Assembly: GCA_949752745.1 (NCBI GenBank)
Contig: OX457026.1
Coordinates: 39,598,394 to 39,662,393 of the forward strand
Reading direction: 5' to 3'
DNA length: 64,000 nucleotides
DNA from: Protula sp. h YS-2021
Taxonomy: Eukaryota; Annelida; Polychaeta; Sabellida; Serpulidae
The translations under genes and the position numbers were made by a program. The notes below the pieces were generated by a model. That model was not told where the DNA came from and searched no databases. It worked only from the letters and a program-made list of their open reading frames with translations. Shown here in pieces: positions 47,105 to 59,880 of the stretch. Position 1 is the first letter of the stretch; the number at the start of each line of letters is the position of its first letter.

Positions 47105-47495
47105 ATATAAGTATCACAAATGTTATCACCCAGTTTGTAAACTGACGTAACATTGATCCAATCCAATCACTTTCACATCAATATGGTTTGATAATCTCAA
47201 TTCATTTAAATCTTTTATAGTCTTTATCATAGTCCACATGTTAGGCGTCAAATCAATTTCCTTTGAACCACGTATTAATTGCACATGTCCATTTGCTTCA
47301 AAATTAAGTTTCAAGTTCTTGCCAAGAATCAAAAACTTGACTCCAATGTTCTGCAGTGAAGGTGATGAAATCGTAGGATCCGGTAAGTTCGTCATACTGT
47401 TGTTCACTGTCACGTTCAATTACTTCCACACTAAGATCTTCTGCGACTTGTAGATGAAATCCTGGTACTGGTAACGATTCAAAATACTCCTTCAT
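47105..47495 (-). pseudogene. Polinton minus-strand gene, acidic protein, frameshifted
   Basis: ATG at 47495. The first frame reads YFESLPVPGFHLQVAEDLSV and DELTGSYDFITFTAEHW. After a frameshift near 47360 the frame 47126-47419 continues with LNFEANGHVQLIRGSKEIDL. I know of similar acidic ORFs next to Polinton polymerase but no function. Confidence 0.5.
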
Positions 47496-47499
47496 AATG

Positions 47500-48122
47500 A
47501 AAGTTCCACACTAACATAGCGTCAGTACACCCAAGTAATCTAGAGATAATTGCACGTTTGAGTTCATGATGAAAAATGAGTTCTATTGAACCATCTTCTG
47601 AGTGCCTGAAGCACGTGATTCGCTGACTGATTTGCTTCTTCAGCTTTGCCATTCTTTCAATTTTAATAAAATAAATTCCCTTTTTGGTAGGATATAGCCT
47701 CCCAGATGCAAAATCCGTGACTTATTCACAAATGTTTACCATCACTTGCTGTTGATATTTCAACAGTTTCATATATTTTTCTCCATTAATGGGTATTATA
47801 ACCGGTAAATCTTCTACACTCATCTTCTTCTTCTTCATAGACTTTGTAGTATTAGCTTTACGCTCAGGTTCTCGTTTGACTTTAGGCTCTGCCTTAAACT
47901 CATTTTTCGCTTTTTACACGGGGACATGGCAGCTGTAGGCGCACACTCATCTCTTCCACTTTCTAAACTGTGGCCGCCTTTGAAGCTGTTCGCCTGGTAG
48001 TGACTTCAACTCAGACTTTACCATGGGAATTGTCTTAGACTTTGCAATAACTATTGTCTCAGACTTTGCTGTAGGTATTGTCGTCGTAGATGATAGTTGT
48101 TGTCCACTTACTACAGACATGT
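47500..48122 (-). pseudogene. Polinton minus-strand Lys/Ser-rich protein, broken
   Basis: ATG at about 48122. An N-terminal low-complexity region repeats the motif AKSETIVIAKSKTIPMVKSE. A basic region with KSMKKKKMSVEDLPVIIPIN follows, then YMKLLKYQQQVMVNICE, and a C-terminal segment with GRLYPTKKGIYFIKIERM. One or more stops are present. It could bind DNA by charge. No family is recognised. Confidence 0.45.
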
Positions 48123-48249
48123 TCACACTGCAAGTTTGATACAGAATGATTATTATGTCTGCGGAAGGACGCCTTTATAGCATGCACTCATGCTTCGTAA
48201 GTTGCGTAATGCCCATGAGCTAATGTGGTGTAACCATTATCCAATACAC

Positions 48250-51200
48250 AGCGTTTATCATTGATGTTTATGGCTTCGAATGATGTTTCCCACAACACAT
48301 GAATTTTCTTCCGTAAATAAACTTTTATTATACTGAGCATGTGTCATTCGCCTCTGACAGGCGCGTGTAATGCCCTTAGTAGTATGTTTTTCTTGTCCAC
48401 CATACATCAAACTGTACATCTTTGGTCGAAGACCTATAAATTCCTCAATGGGTGCTCCAGTAGTTTCATCTTTCATTTTCCCCAACACTTTCTTGTTCAC
48501 AGTGAAATGTAGGAAATGATCTTTGGATAATCGTCTGTATCAAAATGATGACTATCCTGTTGCATATCTTTGTAAATGTCTCTGGTCGGTATGTCATAAC
48601 ACAAACTGTCTGTGTCACTAAACAGTAGTTTTGCCTCTGGATACTTCTTCGTGTAATTGTAGTGGTAATCATACATGGGGGTTTTGCTGAGCTAAAGAAT
48701 AGTAAACCCAATCTGAATGGGCTTGCTCAACAACAGATCCGATTTGAGGCATTGTACTGCTGTCAAGACTTCATTGAAAATGTGGCATTGGTGAAGTGTA
48801 GGCTTGGCCACCACCTTTTGAAACGTTTCTCGTTGTGAACCAATTCTACAATGGTTCCTTTCCTCACATTTTCCATGGTTTTGCCAAATATGGCATTGTT
48901 CAACAATTTGTAAAAGTCTTTTTCAAACGTTTTTTTTTTTTTGCACTTTTCTCTTCTCTGTGTTGACATCTATGTATTTAGCTAACCAATTACTCTGCTG
49001 AAGCATAATGGCGCGATACACCTTTGTCACTTTAATCCAAGAGATACATATTGCTGCAAATTTCGATAATGTACCATATACTTTTCCTTGTCAATGAGAA
49101 AAGGAATCAAATTTTCCGTATGTTTACATTTCAATCCCAACTGCTTTCTCGGATTCTGACTATATTCGGACAATTTACTGATTCGAACAGTTTTCTTCTC
49201 AGCAGCTACTGGATAATTTATATGCTGATCATGAATTTAATCCGGGTATGAGAGATCTACCTCTAATATATATCCTGTCTCAACATCTTCACTCACTTTC
49301 ATGTAGTCCAGCGGTTCTGGATCTTGCACCCATGCAAATCCACATTTTAGCAAACTCTGTGAAATACTCCAGCCATAGAGATTGTTTGCATCAAAGTACA
49401 TGATGTAGTTTGTTAACTTGGTCACATCATAGTCTGGAATGTAAGGGTTGTTGGCTTTTGCATACTTGTGTGTAATCACTGAAATGCCCCCTCGCAGACC
49501 TTGCTCTATCATTTCATACATCTCAATATCATCTATCAATTCCAATTGAACCTTAGTATGTTTCAGCATAGCGTCCCATGTTAAACCTGGCGCTGTATAG
49601 TAATGAGCAGGATCCAATCCATACGTGCTAAGACACATATTTCTAAAATTTTCAAATACATCTGCCAACAGCAATACATCTGTTTTCAGATAATCATGAT
49701 ACTCTCCTAAGTTGTTGCAGTGGAATACATTCCAGATGCGTTGTGTATGAGCATAATGCTCATCACTAATTCCTTCTTCAGACAATTGGCTGTAAAAGTC
49801 TTCTTGTGGTAGAAGCTTTGTTTCTGCAAACTTGAAGGGTTCATCAACATAGTCATAGCAATATACTCCTTTATCAAAAGCAACTCTTGCTGCTGATTGC
49901 TCAGACACATGAGCAGTCATATTCTTAAACTTATCTATGCTTTCAGCCGCTAAACTGCCTACTAATTTTTGCAATAATGCTGCCATGAATTGGTAGGAGT
50001 CGATGAATTTCAACTACCAATGATAAACGCAATGTACTTTTCAGAATTGTTGAGAATGACTGATAGCCTAAACGTTTTGAATTTTCCTATACTCTCCATA
50101 AGAAGATGACTGTCATATCCTCGTAGGTTGTGGAAAAGGCTAAGGATGATGAGTGAATCCCACTTTCCTTGATGGCTCTTTCTTAAGCGAAACTAGGTTG
50201 CATTCACTATGAGCTGTTCCATGGTATTTTCCACTGATGTGATCGTGATCTCGCACACGAGTCGCTCATGATAACTCAAGGTAAATGCAGCAATGAGTAG
50301 CTTGAGCAAACTGTTTCTTTTCCTCAACAGTCATTTCAATGGATTTTGGATTGCTCAGTCGATTCAAAATGTCGCCACGTTCATCCACCATATACTGCAG
50401 AAATTTGGACAGCATTGTCTCCACGGTAAAGCACAGTATCACGCTTCTCATATTTGCTGACGACAACATATGCAAAACTAGTAACCGTATGATGTTGGTA
50501 ACGATCACCTTCCTGTTTCTCTGTACAACATTCAAAGTCAGCATAAATGACAAAGGATGCCTTTTGTTGTTTTACAATGCCCTTGAATCGAATCAGTGTA
50601 TCCTCTGGAAATGATAATCGCTGTGTTCCATGCTTCCCACAAACTTCACGATGTTTGTCCAAAAGGTCTTGTTGCATAAATACATGCAGACAGTTGAAAC
50701 AGTAAAACGTTTTACCATTATGTTTGTACGATACATCATGAGTCGACTAAAGTTCTTAATGAGACAATAATGTCTCTTCTCATTGTCACTGATAAGAAGT
50801 AAGTTGATTCCAGTGCCACTCTCATGTCGACCCATTTGTGGATGGGTATTGCAACTTGATTTTCCCAACCAAAAACATTGGTGGTAATATTGTTTATCTT
50901 CTCAAATTTAGGAATTTGATGAATTGGTGCAGGAAATGTCATATCTTCCATACTCAGCTCATGTTCAAAGGGATGATACTTAGATGCTATACATACATTA
51001 TCGTGCATCAGATGTAGATAAACTAATATAGACCATAGAGCAGTTGTTGTCTGTGTTCTTGATGTTGATAACACCCTTAATATTCTTTATCTTCTTTAGC
51101 AACTCAATGTAGCTGGAGGCTTGCAACGGTTTTAAGGTAGCTGTATGAACTTCAGTATGAAGAATCTTATCCAAAATCCATCCAGATCCTTGATGTTTAT

Positions 51201-51820
51201 GCTCATCAAACATTTGGCACACTATTATCAATATCTCTTTCAGTGAATGCTCCAAAAGGCTGAATGCTCAGGTGAGTGTTATCCACACGTTCTTCCAACA
51301 CTCCCTGGTCATTTTTTGTTATTTTCTTGAATCGAACTAAAACAACGATGTACCATTTCATTCCATTGTCAAATCTATCTTTCAAATGTCGTGTGATGCG
51401 ATTTTCGCGTTGTCGCATTTCTAGTAGCAAGTCGGATCCATTTCCAGGTTCAAAACTTCTTGATGTGCATTTCCACCAAGGCTTATTCTTCTACCTTTAC
51501 CCACTTCCATTACATGCTTCTTTGTTTGTGTCTTACTTTGTGTCTTCTGTTTCCTTGCAGGAGGTCGAACTTACTCAGCGGCTAATCTTTTTATACGCGT
51601 GTTCTGCATTGGTGTTGCATGATTATTCACATGTATGATCTTCATATTGTTCAGCATTTTTTAAGACATCGAAGCAAACGCGACAATGAATAAGTCCTCT
51701 TTTTTACGAAAGATAATCGATTATTCACATAAATGTTTCTCAAATTCATCTAAGTTTGGTGGTAATGCAGGAAACCATCCACATTTCACTTCTTCATTTG
51801 AGATATTCATGTTATCACTT
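48250..51820 (-). pseudogene. Polinton protein-primed family B DNA polymerase, broken
   Basis: A minus-strand region with 3'-5' exonuclease motif YADFEC (about 50545-50528). The longest clean piece is 50013-49237, with YLKTDVLLLADVF (exonuclease III) and palm motif A in MYFDANNLYGWS (Asp at about 49392). Motif B is [11 protein letters not shown] near 48900. Motif C is SDTDSLCY (DTDS at 48616-48605). The C-terminal EEFIGLRPKMYSLMY lies at 48440-48400. Near the start (51720-51640) a different frame shows a C-x2-C...H-x-C finger-like motif (HCRVCFDVLKNAEQYEDHTC). At least eight frameshifts or stops occur. It is the replication enzyme of the element. A protein-priming role is known for the family, not seen here. 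Confidence 0.9.
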
Positions 51821-51869
51821 CACTGTCTTGATGGTAAATGATGGAAAATTGTAAAAGATTTGATAAATA

Positions 51870-52250
51870 ACGTAATCAATGACATTATCAGTGAAGAAGG
51901 CGTTGACATATTTCACTTATCTCCTTCTATAAAACAATCATGAGTTGTAATATTTCGCGTTTCTTCTTCTATAAAACAATCTGTCAAATAATCCACCTTG
52001 CGAGAGTACACCCATTTATAAGGACGAATAAAGTAAAATGCAGAATCAAAATTAAAGTCCTCTACATCTTCTATTCCACTTTTATAACATTTTCAATAAA
52101 CTTGTTCTATAAATCAATTAATGTTTTAGTGCGCAATATTCCAAAAAATATGTAAGTGATAAAGCTGTTCTGCCGCAGATTCAAAGTTAGCCAGTTCAAC
52201 AGAAATAAAGTCTGTATAGATCTGTTTGATAACATCCATATATCATTTAG
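51870..52250 (-). pseudogene. inverted homologue of P1 at the Polinton right end
   Basis: Minus-strand sequence matches 37773-38110. The segment encoding the acidic core and the WVY...DYLTDCF block is about 80% identical at the DNA level. The first half is less similar and has stops. A 30-bp piece containing GATTGTTTTATAGAAG is duplicated. Homology stops near 52235, where a generic repeat (CTACTGGACCGATTTGAACC on the minus strand) begins. It is either a decayed terminal inverted repeat or a paralogue. Confidence 0.6.
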
Positions 52251-52362
52251 AAAGATAAAGTCTAGCCGAACATTTTGGTGAAAATGGTTCAAATCGGTCC
52301 AGTAGTTTTTAAGTTAATCGCTGTTGAAGTTAACATGCCTTACATAGTGTATAGCCTATACA

Positions 52363-52470
52363 GCCATGGAGGGGGTCACGCATAGACTAGGTACTCACCA
52401 GGGGGTCACGCTTAGACTAATCGCTCACCAGAAGGGTCACTCATAGACTAGTCACTCACCAGGGGGGTCG
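52363..52470 (+). repeat. tandem repeat of about 34 bp, three to four units
   Basis: The phrase 'ggggtcacgcatagactaggtactcaccag' and its variants recur from 52371, 52404 and 52435, beyond the Polinton right end. Confidence 0.75.
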
Positions 52471-53330
52471 GAAGGTAAAAAAACAAAAATTTACAGAATT
52501 GCTTGAACCGTATACATGTGATAAAATTTGAAATTCCCGCCTAAGGGGAGTGGGAGTCCTAGGGTCAAAGACCAAAAATGTTGCTTGAAACGTGTAAATA
52601 TGCCAAATTCCCTATTATCGCCCAGGGGTTGGAATGTTTCTGAGAAAGGTTTTGGAATCCCCCCAAAATAGAAGCATTGGTTTGTTTACAAAGGAAAAGC
52701 AAATCAACATCAGTCCGAAATTTTTTAAAATTCCACTCGAAGGGAGAAAGCGATTTTAATTATATTATATTGTAATGGTATTTAAAATATTGTTTTGAGA
52801 ATAAACTAATACGGTTAACATGTTTCTATCTTTAATTCTAAATTTCTAAGAAAAACATATGTTTAGTAAAAGCTAGCGCAAGTTACACTGACTACAAAGA
52901 AAACAGGGATTTTACAAGACAGCTTATTTATCAAAATGTGGCGAGGTGATCCAGTACAGGATAGCTCATTAAGTAGCATGCGTCGAGGAGAGCCAGGACA
53001 CTATGAAGTATATCATTTTTTTGTCGAGTGTTTAATATTGTGAAAAAATAGGTTCTTGTTTTAACACATTCTTTAACATTTCATTTACCTGACATAGCAT
53101 GGTTTTGAAAATATCCGACATCTTTGAAATGTTAAGAATTTCAAATTATATTTTGATTTCTATAGCACCTATTCTAGTAATAAGCTCTAGGTGCTTAAGA
53201 AATGAACAATTGGCTAGGCACACAGAAAATAAAGCAATTACAATACAACACGAAAATAAAATAGAATTACAATACGGCATTAATAAACAGTATAATCCGA
53301 AAATACCCTTTAAAAAGACGGGTTTTTAAA
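52471..53330. other. intergenic, nothing recognised
   Basis: AT-rich DNA between the Polinton-end repeats and the 3' end of the next LINE. Confidence 0.5.
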
Positions 53331-55700
53331 CGTTTTTAAAAATAAAACGTCAGATTTAGAAAAGCGAAATTCTTTTAGAAATGTGTTCCATTCCATAGCT
53401 GCAGCAACCTCAAAACATCTGTCACCCGGTTTTTGAGAACGATTTTGGCATAACTAATAACGATTATTAGCAGATCGCATGTTCCGCTGAGGTGTATACT
53501 GTTTCACTAGATCTATTAAATACTGAGGAGCAGTTTGGTGCAAACAATTATGGCAAATAACTAAAATTTTATATCGAATTCTGCAAACAACAGGTAGCAA
53601 GTGTAAAGTATACAAAATTGGCTTAATGTGTTCTCTGTAACCAGTCATAACCACTCGGTTTTTACCTACTCCAATCAAAAGACTGTTTGCATAATCAATT
53701 CTAGAGATAACATATGCTTGCTCAATTTTGTCATCGTTTAACTTCTAAAAGTGACATACCATCAAATGTTTAATTTCTAAAATACACTTTTCGATTTTCC
53801 GCAAGGCTTCACTTTGATCCTTCTTCTTGAAATAGATGTATAACTGTAAATCATCGGCGTAGAAGTGGTAGTATAGTCCATGCTTTTTTATAATGTCTGA
53901 AACAAGTGAGGTATACAGTGTAAATAAGAGAGATCCAAGTACAGAGCCTTGCGGTACGCCAGTGTCTAAATTTCTAGGATCAGAATTGTGACCACCCACA
54001 GTTACTGTTTGAATTCGATTCGATAAATTTGATCTAATCCGGGATAGGGCCACACCTTTGATACCAAATCTGGTAGACAGCCGATTACAAAGGGTTTTAT
54101 GATTTAGGGTATCAAAGGTCGCACTGGGATCAAAAAGTATGAGTTTGGTCATCTGCTTCCGATGTATCGCAGACAAAACGTTATTGTACCCTCAGCAGAG
54201 CAGTTTCTGTGGAGTGGAAACGACGGTATGCTGATTGAAGAGTTTCCGTGAGACCAGTCTCATTGAGATTATTATTTAGTTGACTTGCAACTACTTTTTT
54301 ACATACTTTAGAAATGAAACTCAAATTGGAAACAGGCCATACTGTTTGTATATATTATGATAAAGACCGGATTTCTTTAGAAGTGGCTTTACAATAGCAG
54401 ATTTCATTGCCAGTGGAACAAGTTCAGATTTGCATAATTTAAGGAGGCTGTTAGGAATAGGATCCAATTCATAAGTCGCTGATGTTGATATTAATATCAC
54501 TTTATCAAATTCCTCTTCTGTTGCTAAGGTGTTTTCTTCTGAACATGCGTTTTTGTTTAAAATAATGTCACAAAATTCGTTTATTGTACCCTGTGCAAGT
54601 TTTGATGTAATACCCATATTGATTTTGACTATTTTGCTTACGAAGAAATCTTCGAAGTTGTTCGGTAATTTAACAGGAGCGCAGTCGTCAGGATATTCTG
54701 GATCGGAATTCCAGTTCAGAAGCCTTTTGGTCGTTTCGAAAAAGTGTTTTTTATCTGACTTTCATTCTAGAATTTTATCACGGAAAAAATGAAATTTGGC
54801 TTCATTAAGAAGATTATTTACAAGTTTTGTCTGTTCTCTCCAAGTTGTAACATCAGAATCTAAACGGAACTTAAGAGCTTTCCTTCCTAGTCTGCGTCGT
54901 ATCACTTTTGCTTTTCTAATTTTGGAATTATACCACTGTGTGTTTGGTCTTACAGTTAGTCTTCTGTGTAAGCGGGGCATGATTATGCAATAGAGGTGCA
55001 AGGTGTCTTTTGTAGGAGCATACTGCATCCTCAGCGTCATCAGATATGATAGAACCGAAATCTAGTTCACTAATATCCTCTTTAAATTGCTGTACATTAA
55101 TGGATGTCAGTTTGTGTGAGATCACAGTTTTCTGTATCGGTGGTGGTTTGGTGAGACCAAGGGTAGCATCTTTTAAATAGTTGTCAGAAATTGCGGAGGG
55201 TGAAACCGTGGCGTTAATATCCAAGATAGAATTTTCACGCACAATCATTACATCAAGGCAGTCGAATGTAAGCGCCGTAGTGAGTGTTCGAAGATTTAAA
55301 GATTCTAATAAACCAAAGAATTTGTGTGTATTGTATATTTTCTAGATGTAAGATAAAATCACCCATAATAAGAGTTTGTGTGAGGCAGACGCTAGAATGT
55401 ATAGAACGTCTGCTAATTCGTGAATGAAAATAGAGTTTGTGTTTCCATTTGATACCTGAGGACGATATAACAGTAGAATTTTCACTGACTTTTCCCCTTA
55501 AGACATAATGCATTCGAGACTTTCAAAACGTTTGTACTACAGTCAAATTTTGAAAATTCAATGGAATCCTTGCTTTATACAGTAGGCCGACGCCACCACC
55601 TTTAAAACGCGCGCGAGGTACATTATGGAATTCATATCCTTCAGGAGTAAGCTGGCCTATTGTAGGTGCATCGCACTCTGGTTATTGGAGAGCCAAGTTA
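53330..55700 (-). mobile_element. CR1/L2-like LINE, endonuclease plus reverse transcriptase, decayed
   Basis: Reading leftward: an endonuclease-like block with LIMGDFILHLEN (about 55380), the linker QWYNSKIRKAKVIRRRL (about 54935), and ELDPIPNSLLKLCKSELVPL before the RT. The RT frame 54176-53745 has DTGVPQGSVLGSLLFTLY and FYADDLQLYIY (ADD at 53858-53850), then a thumb block HIKPILYTLHLLPV and APQYLIDLV at 53640-53500. Order and motifs are those of CR1/L2 LINE ORF2. Stops and frameshifts separate every piece, and the 5' end is not defined. It lies 3' to 5' with the A-rich end near 53330. Confidence 0.88.
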
Positions 55701-57400
55701 CCGTTAAAGCCAGAAAACTGAGATCATTTTCTATAACTTTGTTATGAAGTTCTGTGGTTTTAGTTCTTACTGATGTTTCATACAACATGGCTGTGATTTT
55801 TTTAATAAACTTTCTTTAACAGCGCTTTGTACACGGACGTACTTTTCAGCGACGTTCGCACATGCAAGGCTGTGACGAAAGCAAATGTACATACAGGTAT
55901 ACTGACCTGTTATTTTCGTAATAGTCCTTCCACTTTCTAGGGGTTTCTCTTTCAACTCCAAGAATCATGCAATCTAGAAACAGAATTTTCTCATAGTGGC
56001 CTGAATAGTCCTGTTCTAGATACGAGCCATTCAAAATCGTTGTTACACTAGCACCAACCACACTTAGGTTAAAAGGAAAATATGATAAAAGTGGAAACGC
56101 GAATTAAGTTTTTACTCGTAAAAGAGCTTTTTGAGAAAATGAAACGTCAGTTTTACCGCATGAAAGCTCTGAATTCACTTATCTCCACTTATATGGGACT
56201 AGAAACAGGAGGCAGGGATAACCTGCGTTGGAAGCACAGCCGATAAAATTTTTCAAAGAACCCTGCATTTAAACGTAAAAGCATCCTTCAAGATTCATGA
56301 AGACAATGGAGAAAAACACTAATGATATCGCTTCATGTGTTTAATGTATGGTAAGAATTCAAGATAAAATCGGGTTGGTGAACAACTGCACACTGAAGGG
56401 CGAAGAAAGATACCAGGATATGCAAGATAACCCAGCACCTCTCACCCTGTGGCCACTTGCCAGCAGCATCCCACTCCATCCACCCTCGAGATGGTAGCCA
56501 ATCCATACAAAAAGGGTCGAATAACCGATAAAGATGTCCAATAAAACCTCTATTTATTTGACTCTTTCACAAACGTGATCGTTGAATTTAGTCTACGTAA
56601 CTAAACCGGTGACCAAGTACTCTAATACTCTGTAATCCGCTTCTTTACTTACAAAAAATAAAGAATCGAACTTGTGAAGGATGACTAACCAAGGCAGAAA
56701 ACCTTCACACTGCTTAAAGTAACCTCGCTTGGTCGTTTAGACTCAACAAAGCCAGTAACCAAGCCGAAGAACCATAATACTAATGAACTAGCATTGTATA
56801 AAGTATTAAACAATGGCATAATGTAATGTACTCATGCAAGTACTCATGCAAGACAAATGAACGTACTACAACGCGTTCATCTAATACGTCATAAACTACT
56901 CACTTAGAGACCAAGACCGGTCTTGGTATCTGATAATTAAGAGACCGATGTCATGCCCGAATCGGACACACTGACAAGCATGAGCGCACGCAATGTGCGC
57001 ACACCATCTTCTTGCCAAGAGAACATGGAGTACCAGACTTGAAAGGATAACGTACCAAGGCTTGATTTGAATCAACGGCAAATTGCGCACACTAGCAGTT
57101 TAAGGATACCAACTGCTTGGTCACTTAACGATAACTAGAGCACACGGTGCCCCCACACCGAGACTGATAGGAAGAGAAAACACGCACATGTCCACGCAGA
57201 GAGTCCTCCCGACAATGACGCAACTAGCTAACAACGACCTTCGTTCCTGCCCTTCTTGCTTTTGCCAGGGCCATTGCCAAAGTGGCGATAGATTTCCTTC
57301 CGCTTGGGCTTGCCTTGACCCTTGATCATCGGTTCGCTGAACAAGGGTTAATTAGAGACTACTGACTCAGCTGCGATGGAGGGCCTAAAGAACAGCGGAT
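55701..57400. other. no gene recognised; possible DIRS-end sequences with diverged repeats
   Basis: It holds a perfect 18-bp palindrome (ACCAAGACCGGTCTTGGT, 56910-56927). Two diverged blocks, 'ggatgactaaccaaggcag...cgcttggtcg' (56678-56740) and 'ggataacgtaccaaggc...ctgcttggtca' (57043-57125), may belong to a terminal structure of the neighbouring DIRS element. ORFs of 60-86 codons are featureless. Confidence 0.4.
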
Positions 57401-57429
57401 AATTCGCATGGAGAATAATCTTTCAGATA

Positions 57430-57990
57430 ATATTAAAAAAATAAATTTGGTGATGACCAGCAATGTGATGATCGTTTTTAATATGTCTCATAAGGATACA
57501 CTAGGCCGAGCCCTCAGTTGGCGACCTGCCTTACTTGGTTAGCTTTGATATACAGGGGCATATAAAATCAGATTCTGACTGAGCTTTACTGTACGCAGCT
57601 AAAACAACGCCTTTAACATAATTGGAAATGCTCTGTTTAGACAAATCTGGGCATGACGGAGATAATTAGTGCTTTTGCTGTCTTTCTACTCCTCCGCAAA
57701 CTGCAGTACTTACGTAAAGCTCGTACTGGGCACAGAGAGACTAAGTCTTGCTCGGTTTCTTCTTCCGTCTAGGCTGGTAATATTATTTGTTCAAACGTAG
57801 TTGGCCGCGGAAGTATTGTGTGTCTTGCCCATGGATCCTACCCTCGAACGAAGGAAGACTTTACGCCACGCATCATTTTGATGATCTGGTGGTCCAGGGT
57901 GTGTATTTCGCCTCTTCTCTTGCTTGAAGCCAAAGGTAAGCTAAGAGAAAGGTAAAAATTGCATTCTCCAAGGTGATTATGTCATCACCT
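57430..57990 (-). pseudogene. DIRS tyrosine recombinase remnant
   Basis: Minus-strand pieces show LVSLCPVRALRKY (about 57747-57709), SNYVKGVVLAAYSKAQ and KANQVRQVA (57549-57523). The last corresponds to the HxxR box, with the His replaced by Asn. Stops and frame changes are frequent, and the terminal Tyr block is not readable. Confidence 0.65.
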
Positions 57991-58039
57991 AATAAATCGA
58001 CTCTCTGTAAGTAGCGCAAGACTAAGGAAAGATCCCACT

Positions 58040-58450
58040 GTGCCCTGTTGGTATCTGAAGGGGATAACTGACTTTATTATCACTCCTGGAACAAGGTCTG
58101 CTGGCACATTCAGACAACCTGTTAAGTGTCGAGCTGACACATGGACACCCTTTTCTCGAGCCAAACACATCATTCTGTCGGTCAGCTGTGTGAGTTGTTG
58201 AGGCCTGGTACCGCCTTGTTTGTTTAGATATGCCTCTGACGTGGAACTGGCCCGATAAAACTCTGCGTACGTGCCTTTTAAATGGTTCGCCAAGCTTGTT
58301 AGAGCTATCCATACTACTTGCAGCTCCAACCAATTTACGTGATTTTTTCGTTTGGTCTGACCAACAGCCCTGCCACACTACCGCCTTGGAAATGGATTTC
58401 CCATCCCGATAGAGAGGCGTCGATCTGCGCCTCGAATTCTGGAAGATGAT
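58040..58450 (-). pseudogene. DIRS RNase H domain remnant
   Basis: Frame 58329-57985 has ELQVVWIALTSLANHLKG and YLNKQGGTRPQQLTQLTDRM, then ARHLTGCLNVPADLV. These are the DIRS/Gypsy-type RNase H blocks (E...A, NKQGGT, ARHxPGxxNxxAD). The upstream part is in the frame 58562-58335 (AQIDASLSGWEIHFQG, with the first Asp). Confidence 0.85.
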
Positions 58451-58639
58451 TTGAGAATGGAATCCCTTCACTCATGATCCGTGGATCGCGCCACCAGGAG
58501 AACGTTTGGTGTACCTCCTTGGATGCAGTCATCGTAGCCTTGGGATGTCTCCTGATTTCCACCTAAAACTGCCTGTATTGAAGCTTGTCAAGAGGAACTA
58601 TTTTCTCTGTTGCTACAGAACAACCGAGCAGATTCGGTC

Positions 58640-59100
58640 AAGAGATTCTTTCCTGGCCAGACCTAACTCTGATCCCTGCTTGATGGCGTGGATAGCTACT
58701 CGGAACCCCGCGTTCGGGGTTTGAATAAGGTTCTGCTAGGTTTAAATCCCATTTCTCTCCAAGAACACCATGATTTGTTTCTGAAAGAGCTCTCACTTGG
58801 TTAGATTCACGAAGAGACCTACCTTCATAGCATGGTTGATAAAAGTCTTCGTCTGCCTCCGCGATGTGTTTCGCTCGTGGTGGGTTATACACCAGTTGTC
58901 TAAATACTGGGAAAATAACATATCTCGCACACATGCCCAGGCCTTGAGCACCCTCATGATCTTTGTGAGGACGAAAGGTACTGTGGAAAGACCGAAAGGG
59001 AGAGCCAGAAACCAGTTTTTCTTTTCCTCTATTTAAAAACACAGGTGGAGGGAGATTTGTAGGTAAGCGTCGGTCTGGTCGATGGATATACTCCACATAC
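58640..59100 (-). pseudogene. DIRS reverse transcriptase remnant
   Basis: A minus-strand frame at about 59015-58800 gives ALPFGLSTVPFVLTKIMRVL and QYLDNWCI. These match the DIRS RT blocks LPFGLSxAPxxFTK and YLDDW. The second catalytic Asp is Asn (YLDNW at about 58906-58892), so the enzyme is dead apart from its frameshifts. Confidence 0.8.
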
Positions 59101-59350
59101 TGTTACTCAGAGACTGTTTTAGGTTCTTGGCTGTGTGCATTTGAAAGGAAATCACATGAAGAAACTATTTAACTGGGCTTCTTCGAATGTGGGGGGGTGG
59201 GGCGGGAGAAGACCTCGTCTTACTGCTGGACCTGGATCTGTGGATATCTGCGCCTCTGTGGATATGAGTAGGGATGGGTCGCTCAGGCCATGAAACCGAC
59301 AACGTCCTACTCTTCTGGTTAACGGTCTCAGCTTCTTCCGGAGAAAAAAT

Positions 59351-59874
59351 TTATTTCTGTCCCAGAATGGTTGCGTGGTGAAGGCCTTTCACATTTGACG
59401 AGCAATGCTGTAAAATGTCATCACGTCTGAGAAAAACCATCGAAGTGGTAAGGTACGTCGCCAACTTAACCGGATCTCTAGTTGCCAGTGCTAAGCACTC
59501 CATTAGTTTGGATGTCACCGGGTCTGTCACAGGTAGGTCATCCAGGCGCTTCTTTAATACATTCAGCGTATGATTCTGAAATGACATGATGTGCAGAATG
59601 TGCCTCGCTGAGCCCTCTATGGTTCTGGCATCTTTGTCGTTAACGGTATGTCTGATTCAATGCGAACCGACGACATGGAAACTATGCGTTTCGTTGGTTG
59701 CTCCATGACGTTCAAAGGTAACAGACTGTCGGCAGCACGATACTGACCTTGTTTGACGACGCACTGTTTAGATGGATGGAAGTGTGAAAGTACTCGACCC
59801 TCGCCGGCATCTGAATGTTTGAACTTCCTCCAGCCTACCGAATGTGCGTTGGTAACCAGTGCACTCGTCTTCAT
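59351..59874 (-). pseudogene. DIRS gag-like segment
   Basis: Two frames (59874-59617 and 59587-59351) contain WRKFKHSDAGEGRVLSHFHP and LKKRLDDLPVTDPVTSKLME. They are placed as gag because of position before the RT and general similarity to DIRS ORF1 C-termini. No zinc knuckle is seen. Confidence 0.4.
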
Positions 59875-59880
59875 CGCAAT

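Larger units (their letters stand above)
57410..59880 (-). mobile_element. DIRS-type retrotransposon (gag-like, RT, RNase H, tyrosine recombinase), decayed
   Basis: Minus-strand order: gag-like segments at 59874-59617 and 59587-59351, reverse transcriptase at about 59100-58640, RNase H at 58450-58040, and tyrosine recombinase at about 57990-57430. Order and motifs are those of DIRS1-like elements, which integrate through a recombinase instead of an integrase. Every part has frame breaks, and key catalytic residues are altered. The inverted or split terminal repeats were not identified. Confidence 0.85.
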
